Part shown: in pieces, positions 48,046 through 56,022 of the stretch
Layout of the letters: each line of letters starts with the position of its first letter
How positions within the stretch are numbered: position 1 is the stretch's first letter
From: Candidatus Dadabacteria bacterium
GTDB taxonomy: Bacteria; Desulfobacterota_D; UBA1144; Nemesobacterales; Nemesobacteraceae
Assembly: GCA_009840385.1 (NCBI GenBank)
Contig: VXNX01000009.1
Span: 1-64,000 of the forward strand
Direction: 5' to 3'
DNA: 64,000 bases
Translations under genes and position numbers: made by a program
Notes under the pieces: model-generated
Told to the model about the DNA's origin: nothing
The model's database searches: none
What the model saw: only the letters and a program-made list of their open reading frames with translations

Positions 48046-48215
48046 GGTCAGCGGGCAATCTCAACCCCCGTTGCTTTATTTTCGACTCAACTCGATGAAT
48101 TAGAGTAGCACTTCACACTCTTGATAACAGAATTACCTTATAGAAACTACTTGAGTAGTGGGCTCTAGCCGATTGCTTTCATTATGTTTTTTAATCGCCA
48201 GCGGGGATTTTTTTC

Positions 48216-48293
48216 TGGCGTCCCCGAGGGGATTTGAACCCCTGTTACCGGCGTGAAAGGCCGATGTCCTAGGCCTGACTAGACGACGGGGAC
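48216..48293 (-). tRNA. trnE: tRNA-Glu (anticodon TTC), CCA encoded
   Basis: Minus strand. The acceptor stem is GTCCCCG/CGGGGAC and the anticodon loop CTTTCAC carries TTC. The T arm has the GGTTCAA core. Unlike the other two tRNAs here, the 3' CCA is encoded (48216-48218). It lies 10 bases after tRNA-Lys on the same transcript. Confidence 0.96.
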
Positions 48294-48303
48294 GGCGAAA
48301 AGA

Positions 48304-48376
48304 TGAGCCGTACAGGATTCGAACCTGTGACCCACTGCTTAAAAGGCAGTTGCTCTACCAGCTGAGCTAACGGCTC
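48304..48376 (-). tRNA. trnK: tRNA-Lys (anticodon TTT)
   Basis: Minus strand, 73 bases. The acceptor stem is GAGCCGT/ACGGCTC, and the anticodon stem ACTGC/GCAGT encloses CTTTTAA with TTT. The T arm has the core GGTTCGAATCC. CCA is not encoded. It is the first gene of the Lys-Glu tRNA operon. Confidence 0.97.
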
Positions 48377-48388
48377 AGAAGATGCCGT

Positions 48389-48416
48389 ATTATATCACGA
48401 GCCCCTTTCATGTCAA
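48389..48416 (-). promoter_or_regulatory. Perfect-consensus promoter of the tRNA-Lys/tRNA-Glu operon
   Basis: On the minus strand TTGACA (48411-48416) and TATAAT (48389-48394) match sigma70 consensus at all twelve positions with a 16-base spacer. The predicted start is near 48382, six bases before mature tRNA-Lys. The GC-rich stretch between the -10 box and the tRNA may be a discriminator under stringent control (inference). Confidence 0.85.
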
Positions 48417-48499
48417 AAAATCACCGTTGTCCTGATAGAAGGTACAAAATCATGTAAACTCCCCTTCTTTACTCTCTTTTTTTCAGGTCAGCGTTTAAG

Positions 48500-49666
48500 A
48501 TGCTTCTCCTACAAAAGTACAGAGATTTCTCCTTGGTTACTTTGGGGAACTTTTTCTTTTTCTGCAATTTCTCCTCTTTTTTCCTGCTTCCGCTTTTCAT
48601 AAGGGATATTGGAGGCGACGAGGCTCTTATAGGGTACGTCATGGGAACTTTCGGCATAACTTCAATAGGAGCCATTCCCTTTGCGGCTTTTCTGATAGAT
48701 CACTACGGGCGAAGGAGATTCATGCTTGCGGGTTCCTCTTTGATGTTCCTGATTTCCCTTCTCTATATCTTTATACCGGATGTCGACGTGAAAATATTTA
48801 TCCTGAGACTTATGCAGGGAGTTGCCTTCGCTTTTTTCTTTACCTCTGCCGCTACTGCGGTCTCCGATTATGTTCCCAGCGAAATAAGGGCTTACGGACT
48901 CGGCCTTTTCGGTGCCTTCACGATAGCTTCTTACTCCGTTGGACCTCCTTTAGGAGAACTGGTGATTGAAAGGTTCAGCTACCCGGTCTTTTTTCTCTAT
49001 ACTTCCCTGTTCAGCTTGCTTGCCTTTATTTTTTGTTTTTTCGCGCGGGAGGGGAGTTTTACTGTATCCAAAAGATCCGTTTTCAGCGGATTTTTTAACG
49101 TCGTCTTCTCCGAGAGGTTCAGGGTGCTTCTGCTGACCAACCTTATAATCGCCGTTGGGCTTGGAAGCATGCTCAATTTTTTCTCTGTTTTTCTTAAAGA
49201 AAGTGGAATTAGCGCGCGGAGTTTTTTTCTTACCTATTCCATAACCGTGATATTAATCAGGGTTCTTGGGGGAAAGCTCCCGGATATTGTTGAGAGGAGG
49301 AAAATAGCCCTGCCTTCAATGTTTATCATGGTTTTGTCTCTGCTCATGATTTTTTCCATAAACTCGACCTTGAGTGCCGTTTTAGTTTCCTTCGTCTTCA
49401 GTATTGGTTACGGGATTCTCTATCCCACTATAAGTGCGATGATTATCGACAGGGCCTTTGATGATGAGAGGGGAACAGCCATGGGCGCATTTAATATGTC
49501 GTTTAGCATCGGGATAAACTTTTTCGCCTTCGGCCTCGGGATCATAGCGCGCGATTACGGTTTTCGCAATATGTATTCCGCAGTGGGAATATTCTTGCTT
49601 GCCGGGTGCATTATCTTCACCTATAAATATTTCATAAGTGCGGGGAGGGCAAAACGGCTTTCATGA
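48500..49666 (+). CDS. Major facilitator superfamily transporter
   Basis: A 388-residue inner-membrane protein with about twelve hydrophobic helices. The MFS motif A-like loop between helices 2 and 3 reads LIDHYGRRRFMLAG. The substrate cannot be told; the family covers sugars, drugs and metabolites. Its stop overlaps the trmI start (ATGA), so it heads the operon MFS-trmI-rsmG-mtnP-kinase. Confidence 0.87.
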   Translation: MLLLQKYRDFSLVTLGNFFFFCNFSSFFLLPLFIRDIGGDEALIGYVMGTFGITSIGAIPFAAFLIDHYGRRRFMLAGSSLMFLISLLYIFIPDVDVKIFILRLMQGVAFAFFFTSAATAVSDYVPSEIRAYGLGLFGAFTIASYSVGPPLGELVIERFSYPVFFLYTSLFSLLAFIFCFFAREGSFTVSKRSVFSGFFNVVFSERFRVLLLTNLIIAVGLGSMLNFFSVFLKESGISARSFFLTYSITVILIRVLGGKLPDIVERRKIALPSMFIMVLSLLMIFSINSTLSAVLVSFVFSIGYGILYPTISAMIIDRAFDDERGTAMGAFNMSFSIGINFFAFGLGIIARDYGFRNMYSAVGIFLLAGCIIFTYKYFISAGRAKRLS

Positions 49667-50454
49667 AAATAAGATCCGGTGACACGATTCTTCTCGTTTC
49701 TCCCGACAACAAAAGCTTCATGGTAGTGGTGGAAGAGGGCAAATCCTTCAGTTCCCACATGGGGATACTTGATCTTTCATCCGCGCTTGGGAAAAAATGG
49801 GGAGAGACTATAGTCTCGAGTCTCGGAAATGATTTTGTGCTTCTTTCTCCGACCGTTGAACAGAAGATTATGAAGGTGAGGAGGGCCACGCAGATTGTTT
49901 ACCCTAAGGACGCGGCGCTGATTCTCTTTAAAACGGACGTAAAAGCGGGAACTAGGGTTGTTGAAGCCGCGACCGGCTCGGGAGCTCTTACCATCGCGCT
50001 TGCGAATTCAGTTGCTCCCTCCGGAAAAGTCTATACGTACGAGAGAAGAGAACAGTTCATGAATAACGCCAGAGACAACGTGCGACGGGCGGGACTTTCA
50101 GGGTACGTGGAATTTAACTGCGGCGATGCCAGAGAGGGCTTTAAGGAAAGGGATGTCGACGTCGCGATACTCGACCTTCCTTCCCCGTGGTACGGAATTC
50201 CAGCGTCCTACGAAGCCCTTGCCTCAGGGGGGAGGATCGCGAGTATTTCCCCGACCTACAACCAGGTGGAAAGAACCGCGGAAGTACTTGAGGAGACGGG
50301 ATTTGTCAGAATTGAAACCGTAGAGCTTATAATGAGAAACTACCAGGTAAAAACGGGAAAGACCCGCCCGGATAACAGGACCGTGGCGCACACGGGGTTT
50401 CTTACCTTCGCTTTTAAAGCGGCAAGCGATGCTGCCAACCGCGAGTCAAAATGA
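49663..50454 (+). CDS. trmI: tRNA (adenine-58-N1)-methyltransferase
   Basis: A 263-residue class I methyltransferase. The N-terminal barrel-like domain (1-85) is typical of TrmI. The SAM site reads VVEAATGSGALTIALA with an acidic end at YTYERREQ, and catalytic-side AILDLPSPWYGI corresponds to the family DLP-x-PW. It makes m1A58 in the T-loop of tRNAs. Four-base overlaps join it to the MFS gene before and rsmG after. Confidence 0.9.
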   Translation: MKIRSGDTILLVSPDNKSFMVVVEEGKSFSSHMGILDLSSALGKKWGETIVSSLGNDFVLLSPTVEQKIMKVRRATQIVYPKDAALILFKTDVKAGTRVVEAATGSGALTIALANSVAPSGKVYTYERREQFMNNARDNVRRAGLSGYVEFNCGDAREGFKERDVDVAILDLPSPWYGIPASYEALASGGRIASISPTYNQVERTAEVLEETGFVRIETVELIMRNYQVKTGKTRPDNRTVAHTGFLTFAFKAASDAANRESK

Positions 50455-51113
50455 CTAATGAACAACTCCTCAGGGAGGGAGCGCGACGAATAGGTGTAAA
50501 GAATCTCAGGACAGATCTTTTACTCTCTTACATCGATCTCCTGCGCAAGTGGGGGAAACGTATAAACCTCAGCTCTGTTCTCAGTGACCGGGAAATTATA
50601 ATCAAGCATCTTCTCGACTCCCTTACCGTGGCTGAATTCATACCTTCGGGTTCAAGGGTGCTTGACATAGGCACGGGTGCCGGGCTTCCCGGAATCCCGC
50701 TCTATATTTACGATGCTTCTCTGAGTGTCACTCTTGTAGAATCAGTGGGAAAAAAAGTCGCTTTTCTAAAGGAGATAAAAAGGTCTCTGGGACTTTCAGG
50801 TATCGATATTCATAACGTCAGGGCAGAGGAACTGAGCGAGGGTATGAGGGGGCGTTTTGACCGGGTGACCTCTCGGGCGGTTGGAAGCGTGAATACTGTC
50901 GTTGCTCTCGGCACTCCTTATCTGGATATCGGAGGGGAGATGGTTATAATGAAGGGGCCTCGGGGGAAAAAAGAGTGGGAAGATTACGCGAGCCGGCATC
51001 CGGATGATATGGAACTTCTTCTCACAAAAGAGCTCAAGCTGCCTTTTTCAGGTGAAAACAGGGTGATCATTCTAGCAAAACCGGTGCATCGCCAGATGGA
51101 GACTGAAGTTTGA
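50451..51113 (+). CDS. rsmG: 16S rRNA (guanine-527-N7)-methyltransferase
   Basis: A 220-residue RsmG (GidB). The hallmark N-terminal LLRKWGKRINLSS and HLLDSL precede the SAM motif VLDIGTGAGLPGIPL (about residues 64-78), and RFDRVTSRAVGSV comes later. It methylates G527 of 16S rRNA; its loss gives low-level streptomycin resistance in other bacteria. It starts on the trmI stop, and its own stop overlaps the TTG start of mtnP. Confidence 0.95.
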   Translation: MTNEQLLREGARRIGVKNLRTDLLLSYIDLLRKWGKRINLSSVLSDREIIIKHLLDSLTVAEFIPSGSRVLDIGTGAGLPGIPLYIYDASLSVTLVESVGKKVAFLKEIKRSLGLSGIDIHNVRAEELSEGMRGRFDRVTSRAVGSVNTVVALGTPYLDIGGEMVIMKGPRGKKEWEDYASRHPDDMELLLTKELKLPFSGENRVIILAKPVHRQMETEV

Positions 51114-51964
51114 AAACCGTAGGAGTAATAGGCGGAAGCGGCCTTTATGAAATGGAAGGGCTCTCTGGCGTTAAAAGCGTTTCCATAGAAACTCCGTGGG
51201 GCAACCCCTCCTCAAATCTCGTTACGGGAACTCTTGGAGAAACCCGCATGGTTTTTCTCCCGAGACACGGAGCGGGGCACACTATATCTCCATCAGAGAT
51301 AAATTTCCGGGCAAACATATACGCGATGAAAACTATGGGAGTGGAGTGGATTATCTCCGTAAGCGCCGTGGGAAGCATGAAAGAGGAAATAGAGCCTGGG
51401 CACATATTGATCCCTGACCAGTTCATTGATAACACAAAAGGGCGGCCTTCCACCTTCTTTGACGGTGACTTGGTAGCGCACGTTTCGATGGCCGAGCCTG
51501 TATGCTCTGTCCTCTCCAGTTGTATTAAAGAGGCATCAATTGGATTTGCCGGGACCGTTCACTCGGGAGGAACTTATATCTGTATAGAGGGCCCCCAGTT
51601 CTCTACCAGGGCGGAGAGTCATCTTTACAGAGAATGGGGAGCAAGCGTGATAGGGATGACTGCCATGCCGGAAGCAAGACTCGCGAGGGAAGCCGAGATT
51701 TGCTATTCCGTAATAGCTCTTAGCACCGATTATGATTGCTGGAACGAAGATCACGACGACGTTAAGGTTTCAGACATAATAGAAATCATGAACAAAAATG
51801 TCGATGCGGCAAAAAAGATATTGGCCGCCGTAGTCCAGACTATCCCGGAAAAAAGGGAATGCCCCTGTGTCGGTGCCCTCGGTTGCTCCATAATAACGTC
51901 TCCGGAGCATGTAAGTGAAGAAACTAGAAAGATGCTTGGGCCTATTATAAAAAAATACATGTAG
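51110..51964 (+). CDS. mtnP: S-methyl-5'-thioadenosine phosphorylase
   Basis: A 284-residue PNP/MTAP family enzyme. IGGSGLYEMEGL at the N-terminus, LPRHGAGHTISPSEI, SVSAVGSM and the purine-site GPQFSTRAE are all family motifs. It splits methylthioadenosine into adenine and methylthioribose-1-phosphate. The start is TTG inside a TTGA overlap with rsmG, and the reading matches the conserved N-terminus at once. A PfkB kinase follows after 8 bases, suggesting a nucleoside-salvage unit. Confidence 0.92.
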   Translation: MKTVGVIGGSGLYEMEGLSGVKSVSIETPWGNPSSNLVTGTLGETRMVFLPRHGAGHTISPSEINFRANIYAMKTMGVEWIISVSAVGSMKEEIEPGHILIPDQFIDNTKGRPSTFFDGDLVAHVSMAEPVCSVLSSCIKEASIGFAGTVHSGGTYICIEGPQFSTRAESHLYREWGASVIGMTAMPEARLAREAEICYSVIALSTDYDCWNEDHDDVKVSDIIEIMNKNVDAAKKILAAVVQTIPEKRECPCVGALGCSIITSPEHVSEETRKMLGPIIKKYM

Positions 51965-51972
51965 AGGTACAG

Positions 51973-52875
51973 ATGAGCATTGTAGTCGTAGGATCAGTAG
52001 GTATTGACACCATAGAAACCCCTTTCGGAAGAGAAGAGGACGTTCTTGGGGGATCCGCTTGTTATTTCTCTCTGGCGGCCCGTAATTTTACGGATGTTCA
52101 TATGGTTTCCTCCGTCGGAGAAGACTTTCCTCCAGCCTATTCCGAACTGCTTCGCTCAAGGGGCATTGATACGGAGGGAATAGCGATCAGTGCCGGAGAA
52201 ACCTTCAGATGGGAAGGCAGATACGACTATGACATGAAGGATCCCGAAACTGTCTCCGTCATCCTTGGCGTTCTGGGATCATTTGACCCCGTGGTTCCCA
52301 AAAAATCCAGAGATGCAGACTATCTTTTCTTAGCCAACACGGACCCTGAAATCCAGATCAAGGTCCTCGAGCAGGTAACCTCACCCCGAGTTGTGGCCTG
52401 CGACACCATGAACTTCTGGATAGATAACAAACTGGAGGAACTAAAGGCACTCCTCGGCAGAGTCAACATTCTCATAATAAACGATTCCGAGGCAAGACAG
52501 CTATCCGAAGAACCATTGATGGCCAGAGCGGCAAGAAAGATAATGGACATGGGACCGGAGTTTCTGATTGTGAAAAGGGGGGAATACGGAGCCTTGCTTT
52601 TTTCTCGGGAAGACCTGTTTTTTGCCCCAAGCTACATGCTTGAGCAAGTGCTTGACCCGACGGGAGCGGGAGACACTTTTGCCGGAGGATTCATGGGCTA
52701 CGTTGCGTCCCGGGATGGAGACCTTGACTTCGCCGGTTTTAAAAAAGCAGTGGCCTACGGAAGTGTGCTGGCTTCATTTACGGTTGAGGATTTCAGCGTA
52801 AGGCGTCTCGGTTCGCTTGAGAAAGAGGAAATAGAGCAAAGATACGTAGAGTTTCTTAGACTCTCGACCATGTAG
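51973..52875 (+). CDS. PfkB-family carbohydrate/nucleoside kinase
   Basis: A 300-residue ribokinase-fold kinase. The N-terminal Gly-rich LGGSACYFSLAARN binds substrate, and DPTGAGDTFAGGF (about 234-246) is the PfkB signature with the catalytic Asp. The substrate is unknown. Its place after mtnP suggests a ribose, methylthioribose or adenosine kinase (inference). It converges with the DUF1844 gene with 9 bases between. Confidence 0.85.
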   Translation: MSIVVVGSVGIDTIETPFGREEDVLGGSACYFSLAARNFTDVHMVSSVGEDFPPAYSELLRSRGIDTEGIAISAGETFRWEGRYDYDMKDPETVSVILGVLGSFDPVVPKKSRDADYLFLANTDPEIQIKVLEQVTSPRVVACDTMNFWIDNKLEELKALLGRVNILIINDSEARQLSEEPLMARAARKIMDMGPEFLIVKRGEYGALLFSREDLFFAPSYMLEQVLDPTGAGDTFAGGFMGYVASRDGDLDFAGFKKAVAYGSVLASFTVEDFSVRRLGSLEKEEIEQRYVEFLRLSTM

Positions 52876-52884
52876 AAGAGAAAA

Positions 52885-53148
52885 TCAGCTTAGGGACTTT
52901 ACGTACTTCATGCGGATGTTGTAAATCATGTCGTCGAGAAGCTGCTTTTCCTCTTCTGTAAGATTCCCCTCGGTTTTTTCCGCGAGTATCTCGAGTATGG
53001 TTATGGTGTGCTTGGCTGCGGGAATATTAACTTCTCTTTTTTTTGAGTGTGGATCGGGAATTTCTCCCAAGTGAATAAGGGCCGAGGCGTTTAACGAAAG
53101 AATAAACCCCGAAAAATCCATTTTCAATTCTTCTTTTTCGCCGCTCAC
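52885..53148 (-). CDS. DUF1844-family protein
   Basis: An 87-residue protein matching the DUF1844 pattern. DFSGFILSLNASALIHLGEI is followed by KKREVNIPAAKHTITILEIL and a final helical part with NLTEEEKQLLDDMIYN. The family is widespread in deltaproteobacterial-type genomes and has no known role. It is the second gene after the CbpA-like chaperone, 45 bases apart, so a protein-quality role is a guess by neighbourhood only. Confidence 0.8.
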   Translation of the reverse strand: MSGEKEELKMDFSGFILSLNASALIHLGEIPDPHSKKREVNIPAAKHTITILEILAEKTEGNLTEEEKQLLDDMIYNIRMKYVKSLS

Positions 53149-53193
53149 GGCAGGTCACTCTCCTTACGCATAAGTGCTTGCTTAACGAGTCAA

Positions 53194-54144
53194 TTATAGA
53201 TACTGGCGAAGCTTTTTTCTAGGGTCGTAGGGATATTTCTCTTTTATCTCGCTCATAAGGTCTTCGATGTTTTTATCGGATTTCTGCGGCATTGCTATCT
53301 GAATAACTACGAACTGATCTCCCCTCTTGGCGGTTTTGGGATTTTTCACTCCCTTTTCTCTAAGTCTCATCTTTGTGCCGCTTCCGACCCCGGGAGGGAT
53401 CGTAAGTTTTACCGGGCTTTCTATGGTTGGTACGTCAATCAGCGTTCCCAGGGCGGCTTCATAAACCGTCAACGGAAGATCAATATATATGTCGTCATTT
53501 TCCCTTTTAAAAATCGGGTGGGATAAAACCTTTATCTCGAGTATGAGATCCCCGGCCATGGAATTTAGCTGTTCGCCTTTACCCGGCAGCCTTACTTTGG
53601 ATCCGGTTCTCACTCCTGCCGGAATCTTGACTGTTATTTTCTTCGTCTCGCCCTCCGGGGATTTCATCAGAAGTTCTTTTTCTCCTCCTTTTACGGCGGT
53701 TTCAAAATCAAGGGTTACGGAATGCTGGATGTTTTTCGGTCTTCTGGGCTGCTGCCGCATGCCACCAAGATCGAAAATATCTCCGAAACTTCCTCCGGCG
53801 CCACCCATACCATAGGCTCCGCCCCCTTGGGAAAAGATATCTTTGAAAATCTCGTCTATGCCTGGAAAACCCCGTGAATACTGCCTATAACTCCCGCCGG
53901 CACCCGGGTTCTGTCCGCCGAAACCTGTTGTTCCGAACATATCATAGGTTTTTTTCTTCTCCGGGTCAGAGAGAGTCTCGTAAGCGTGCTGGATTTCCTT
54001 GAATTTTTCCTCGGATTTTTTATCTCCCTGGTTCATATCAGGGTGATGTTTTCTAGCGAGGTCTCGATACGCTTTTTTTATCTGGTCCTGTGTCGCGTTT
54101 CGTGATACGCCGAGTACTGCGTAAAGGTCCTTTTCCCCATTCAT
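53194..54144 (-). CDS. CbpA-like DnaJ protein (type II, no zinc domain)
   Basis: A 316-residue J-protein. The J domain (1-70) has HPD at 34-36, then a Gly/Phe/Ala-rich linker (about 75-130). Two C-terminal beta domains follow (IQHSVTLDFETAVKGGEKE and later HPIFKRENDDIYIDLPLT). It lacks the four CxxCxGxG zinc repeats that dnaJ at 31868 has. CbpA-type proteins are DnaK co-chaperones. GGAG precedes the ATG. Confidence 0.9.
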   Translation of the reverse strand: MNGEKDLYAVLGVSRNATQDQIKKAYRDLARKHHPDMNQGDKKSEEKFKEIQHAYETLSDPEKKKTYDMFGTTGFGGQNPGAGGSYRQYSRGFPGIDEIFKDIFSQGGGAYGMGGAGGSFGDIFDLGGMRQQPRRPKNIQHSVTLDFETAVKGGEKELLMKSPEGETKKITVKIPAGVRTGSKVRLPGKGEQLNSMAGDLILEIKVLSHPIFKRENDDIYIDLPLTVYEAALGTLIDVPTIESPVKLTIPPGVGSGTKMRLREKGVKNPKTAKRGDQFVVIQIAMPQKSDKNIEDLMSEIKEKYPYDPRKKLRQYL

Positions 54145-54174
54145 GAAAACAAAAACTCCGGTCTCTTTATGCTC

Positions 54175-54202
54175 AATATAATAATTTTACTTGAGATTCA
54201 AG
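54175..54202 (-). promoter_or_regulatory. Possible promoter of the cbpA-like gene
   Basis: On the minus strand TTGAAT (54196-54201) and TATATT (54175-54180) are 15 bases apart, with four and five consensus matches. The predicted leader is about 24-30 bases. Confidence 0.4.
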
Positions 54203-54329
54203 GAAATTGAGCAGAATCATATTCCTAAACAAGCTTCATATGCCTGTTTGAGAAGTCGTTCGTATTCGTTGGCGGCAGATAACTGATCGGCAGCCCTTTG
54301 AGAGCTAAGAGGGTGGGTAAATCCGTCGG

Positions 54330-55376
54330 TCAGTTCTCTATTGATTCGAGTATTCTGTCCGCGATCTCGAAAAAAGCTTTTCCCGCGGCGCTTTGCGGAT
54401 CGGATTCCACAATCGGGGTCCCGTTATCCCCGCCGATTCTTATCCTGGGGTCAAGTGGGATTTCTCCCAGAAACGGAACTTCGAACCTCTCCGCCATCCG
54501 TCTTCCTCCGCCCCTGCCGAATATGTCAATTTTTCCGTCTACATCCGGCATATCGAGATAGCTCATGTTCTCAACTATGCCAAGAATGGGGATATTAAGT
54601 TTGTTAAACATCAGTATTCCCCTTCTCACGTCCACGAGAGCCACATCCTGCGGAGTAGTCACTATCACTCCTCCGCTTATTGGAGCTGTCTGCGCCAGGG
54701 AAAGCTGGGCGTCTCCGGTACCCGGGGGGAGGTCAATTACCAGGTAATCAGTTCCGCTCCACTCTACGTCTTCAATAAACTGCTTTATAGCTCCGTGAAC
54801 CATGGGCCCTCTCCATATCACGGCATCCTCCTCGTTCACGAGAAACCCGATGGACATTACCTTGAGGCCGAATTTTTCTATCGGAACTATTTTGTCGTCG
54901 GCAGTCGCGCGGGGTTTTTCGCTTATTCCCATCATCAGGGGAGCGCTGGGTCCCCAGATGTCGGCATCCATAAGCCCGACTTTCTCCCTTTTTTTGGAAA
55001 TTGCCAGGGAGAGATTTGTCGCTATGGTTGATTTGCCGACTCCTCCCTTGCCGCTTGCGACGGCTATATAGTACTTTATGTCGGGAAGTTTGCTTTTTTC
55101 ACCGCCCGCGTCGGTGGCTATCTGCTTCTGCGGCCGAGAACCGATCTTCATCGAAAGGTCCTCGACTCCGGGTATGCCGAAGACTGCTTTTCGGATCTCT
55201 TCCTCAATCGCGGACTGGATCTTCTTATCGGGCTTGGGAAGTACTATGGAGAGGTTTATCTTCGAGCCTTCGACAAGAATGTCCTTTACCAGACCGAAAG
55301 ACACTATGTCCCGGTTAAACCCCGGATAGTTAACGCCCTTAAGAACTTTTATTATCCGTTCCCTGGTTAGTTCCAC
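54330..55376 (-). CDS. mrp: Mrp/ApbC-family P-loop ATPase without the CxxC motif
   Basis: A 348-residue protein with an N-terminal DUF59/MIP18-like domain (1-85) and a Mrp NTPase domain. The deviant Walker A ASGKGGVGKST is at 107-117, and WRGPMVHGAIKQF and VIDLPPGTGDAQLS are family signatures. These proteins carry iron-sulfur clusters. The usual CxxC after ENMSY is absent here: residues 269-288 read ENMSYLDMPDVDGKIDIFG instead. It is downstream of a second DUF59 gene with 13 bases between. Confidence 0.93.
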   Translation of the reverse strand: MELTRERIIKVLKGVNYPGFNRDIVSFGLVKDILVEGSKINLSIVLPKPDKKIQSAIEEEIRKAVFGIPGVEDLSMKIGSRPQKQIATDAGGEKSKLPDIKYYIAVASGKGGVGKSTIATNLSLAISKKREKVGLMDADIWGPSAPLMMGISEKPRATADDKIVPIEKFGLKVMSIGFLVNEEDAVIWRGPMVHGAIKQFIEDVEWSGTDYLVIDLPPGTGDAQLSLAQTAPISGGVIVTTPQDVALVDVRRGILMFNKLNIPILGIVENMSYLDMPDVDGKIDIFGRGGGRRMAERFEVPFLGEIPLDPRIRIGGDNGTPIVESDPQSAAGKAFFEIADRILESIEN

Positions 55377-55389
55377 CGAAAAAATCCCC

Positions 55390-55794
55390 CTAAGTGATAC
55401 CCAGTTTCTTTTTTCCTTCTTCGGATATCATGTCGGGGTTCCAGGGGGGATCCCATATCACCTCTATAAGTACATTATCGGCTCCCGCGTTTTTCAGGGC
55501 CATCTCCGCCTGACCGGCTATGTGAGCCCCCATTGCGCATCCGGGAGTGGTGAGAGTCATTTTAACTTGAACGTTCCGCCCAGAAATCTGAGTGTCATAA
55601 ATAAGACCCAGATCCACTATGCTCACGGGAAGTTCAGGATCGTGCACTTCTTTTAGAGCATCATAGATGATTTCTTCGGTTATTTCCGGGCGATTTTCAC
55701 TCTTTTCTTTCTTGTCGAACTTGGTAAAAGATACGGTGCTTTTATCCTTTGCGGAATCGCCTCTATCTATCTGAATTATTTTTTTCATCCCCAT
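55390..55794 (-). CDS. DUF59/SufT-like iron-sulfur assembly protein
   Basis: A 134-residue MIP18-family protein. An N-terminal charged extension (1-40) precedes the domain with VHDPELPVSIVDLGLIY and LTTPGCAMG, whose Cys is conserved in PaaD/SufT. It probably helps mature FeS proteins with the Mrp protein encoded next. AGGAGG lies nine bases before the ATG. An alternative start two codons in (Met3) cannot be excluded. Confidence 0.87.
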   Translation of the reverse strand: MGMKKIIQIDRGDSAKDKSTVSFTKFDKKEKSENRPEITEEIIYDALKEVHDPELPVSIVDLGLIYDTQISGRNVQVKMTLTTPGCAMGAHIAGQAEMALKNAGADNVLIEVIWDPPWNPDMISEEGKKKLGIT

Positions 55795-55981
55795 AATTTT
55801 TGCCTCCTGATTCTTCCTTTTATACTTAGCAGCTATAAGAAGCTCGTTGAATTGGCTTTTCTCTATGCAATGCAGGTTACTTCATTGTTTTTTGTCAGGC
55901 TCTTCAAAAGAAGTAAACATCTCTTAATATCTTAACCAAGTGAATAAAAACTTTGGAAGATGCCTTCCACCTTACGTTTTC

Positions 55982-56010
55982 TTGACACTATAATAACTAT
56001 TCAATAGCAT
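55982..56010 (+). promoter_or_regulatory. Sigma70-type promoter of ispG, start-codon-proximal
   Basis: TTGACA (55982-55987) and TAGCAT (56005-56010) are 17 bases apart, with six and four matches. The -10 box ends 12 bases before the ATG, so the leader would be about six bases and has no room for a ribosome-binding site. Confidence 0.55.
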
Positions 56011-56022
56011 TCTCCGCAAGTC

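Noticed and set aside
48102-48121. AGAGT/ACTCT inverted repeat after pckA, faintly resembling half of a CIRCE element
   Set aside because: The half-sites do not match TTAGCACTC/GAGTGCTAA, and the site is not upstream of any chaperone gene.
55954-55969. TGGAAG/CTTCCA hairpin upstream of ispG
   Set aside because: No plus-strand gene ends upstream, and the T-run is weak, so no terminator or known riboswitch can be argued.
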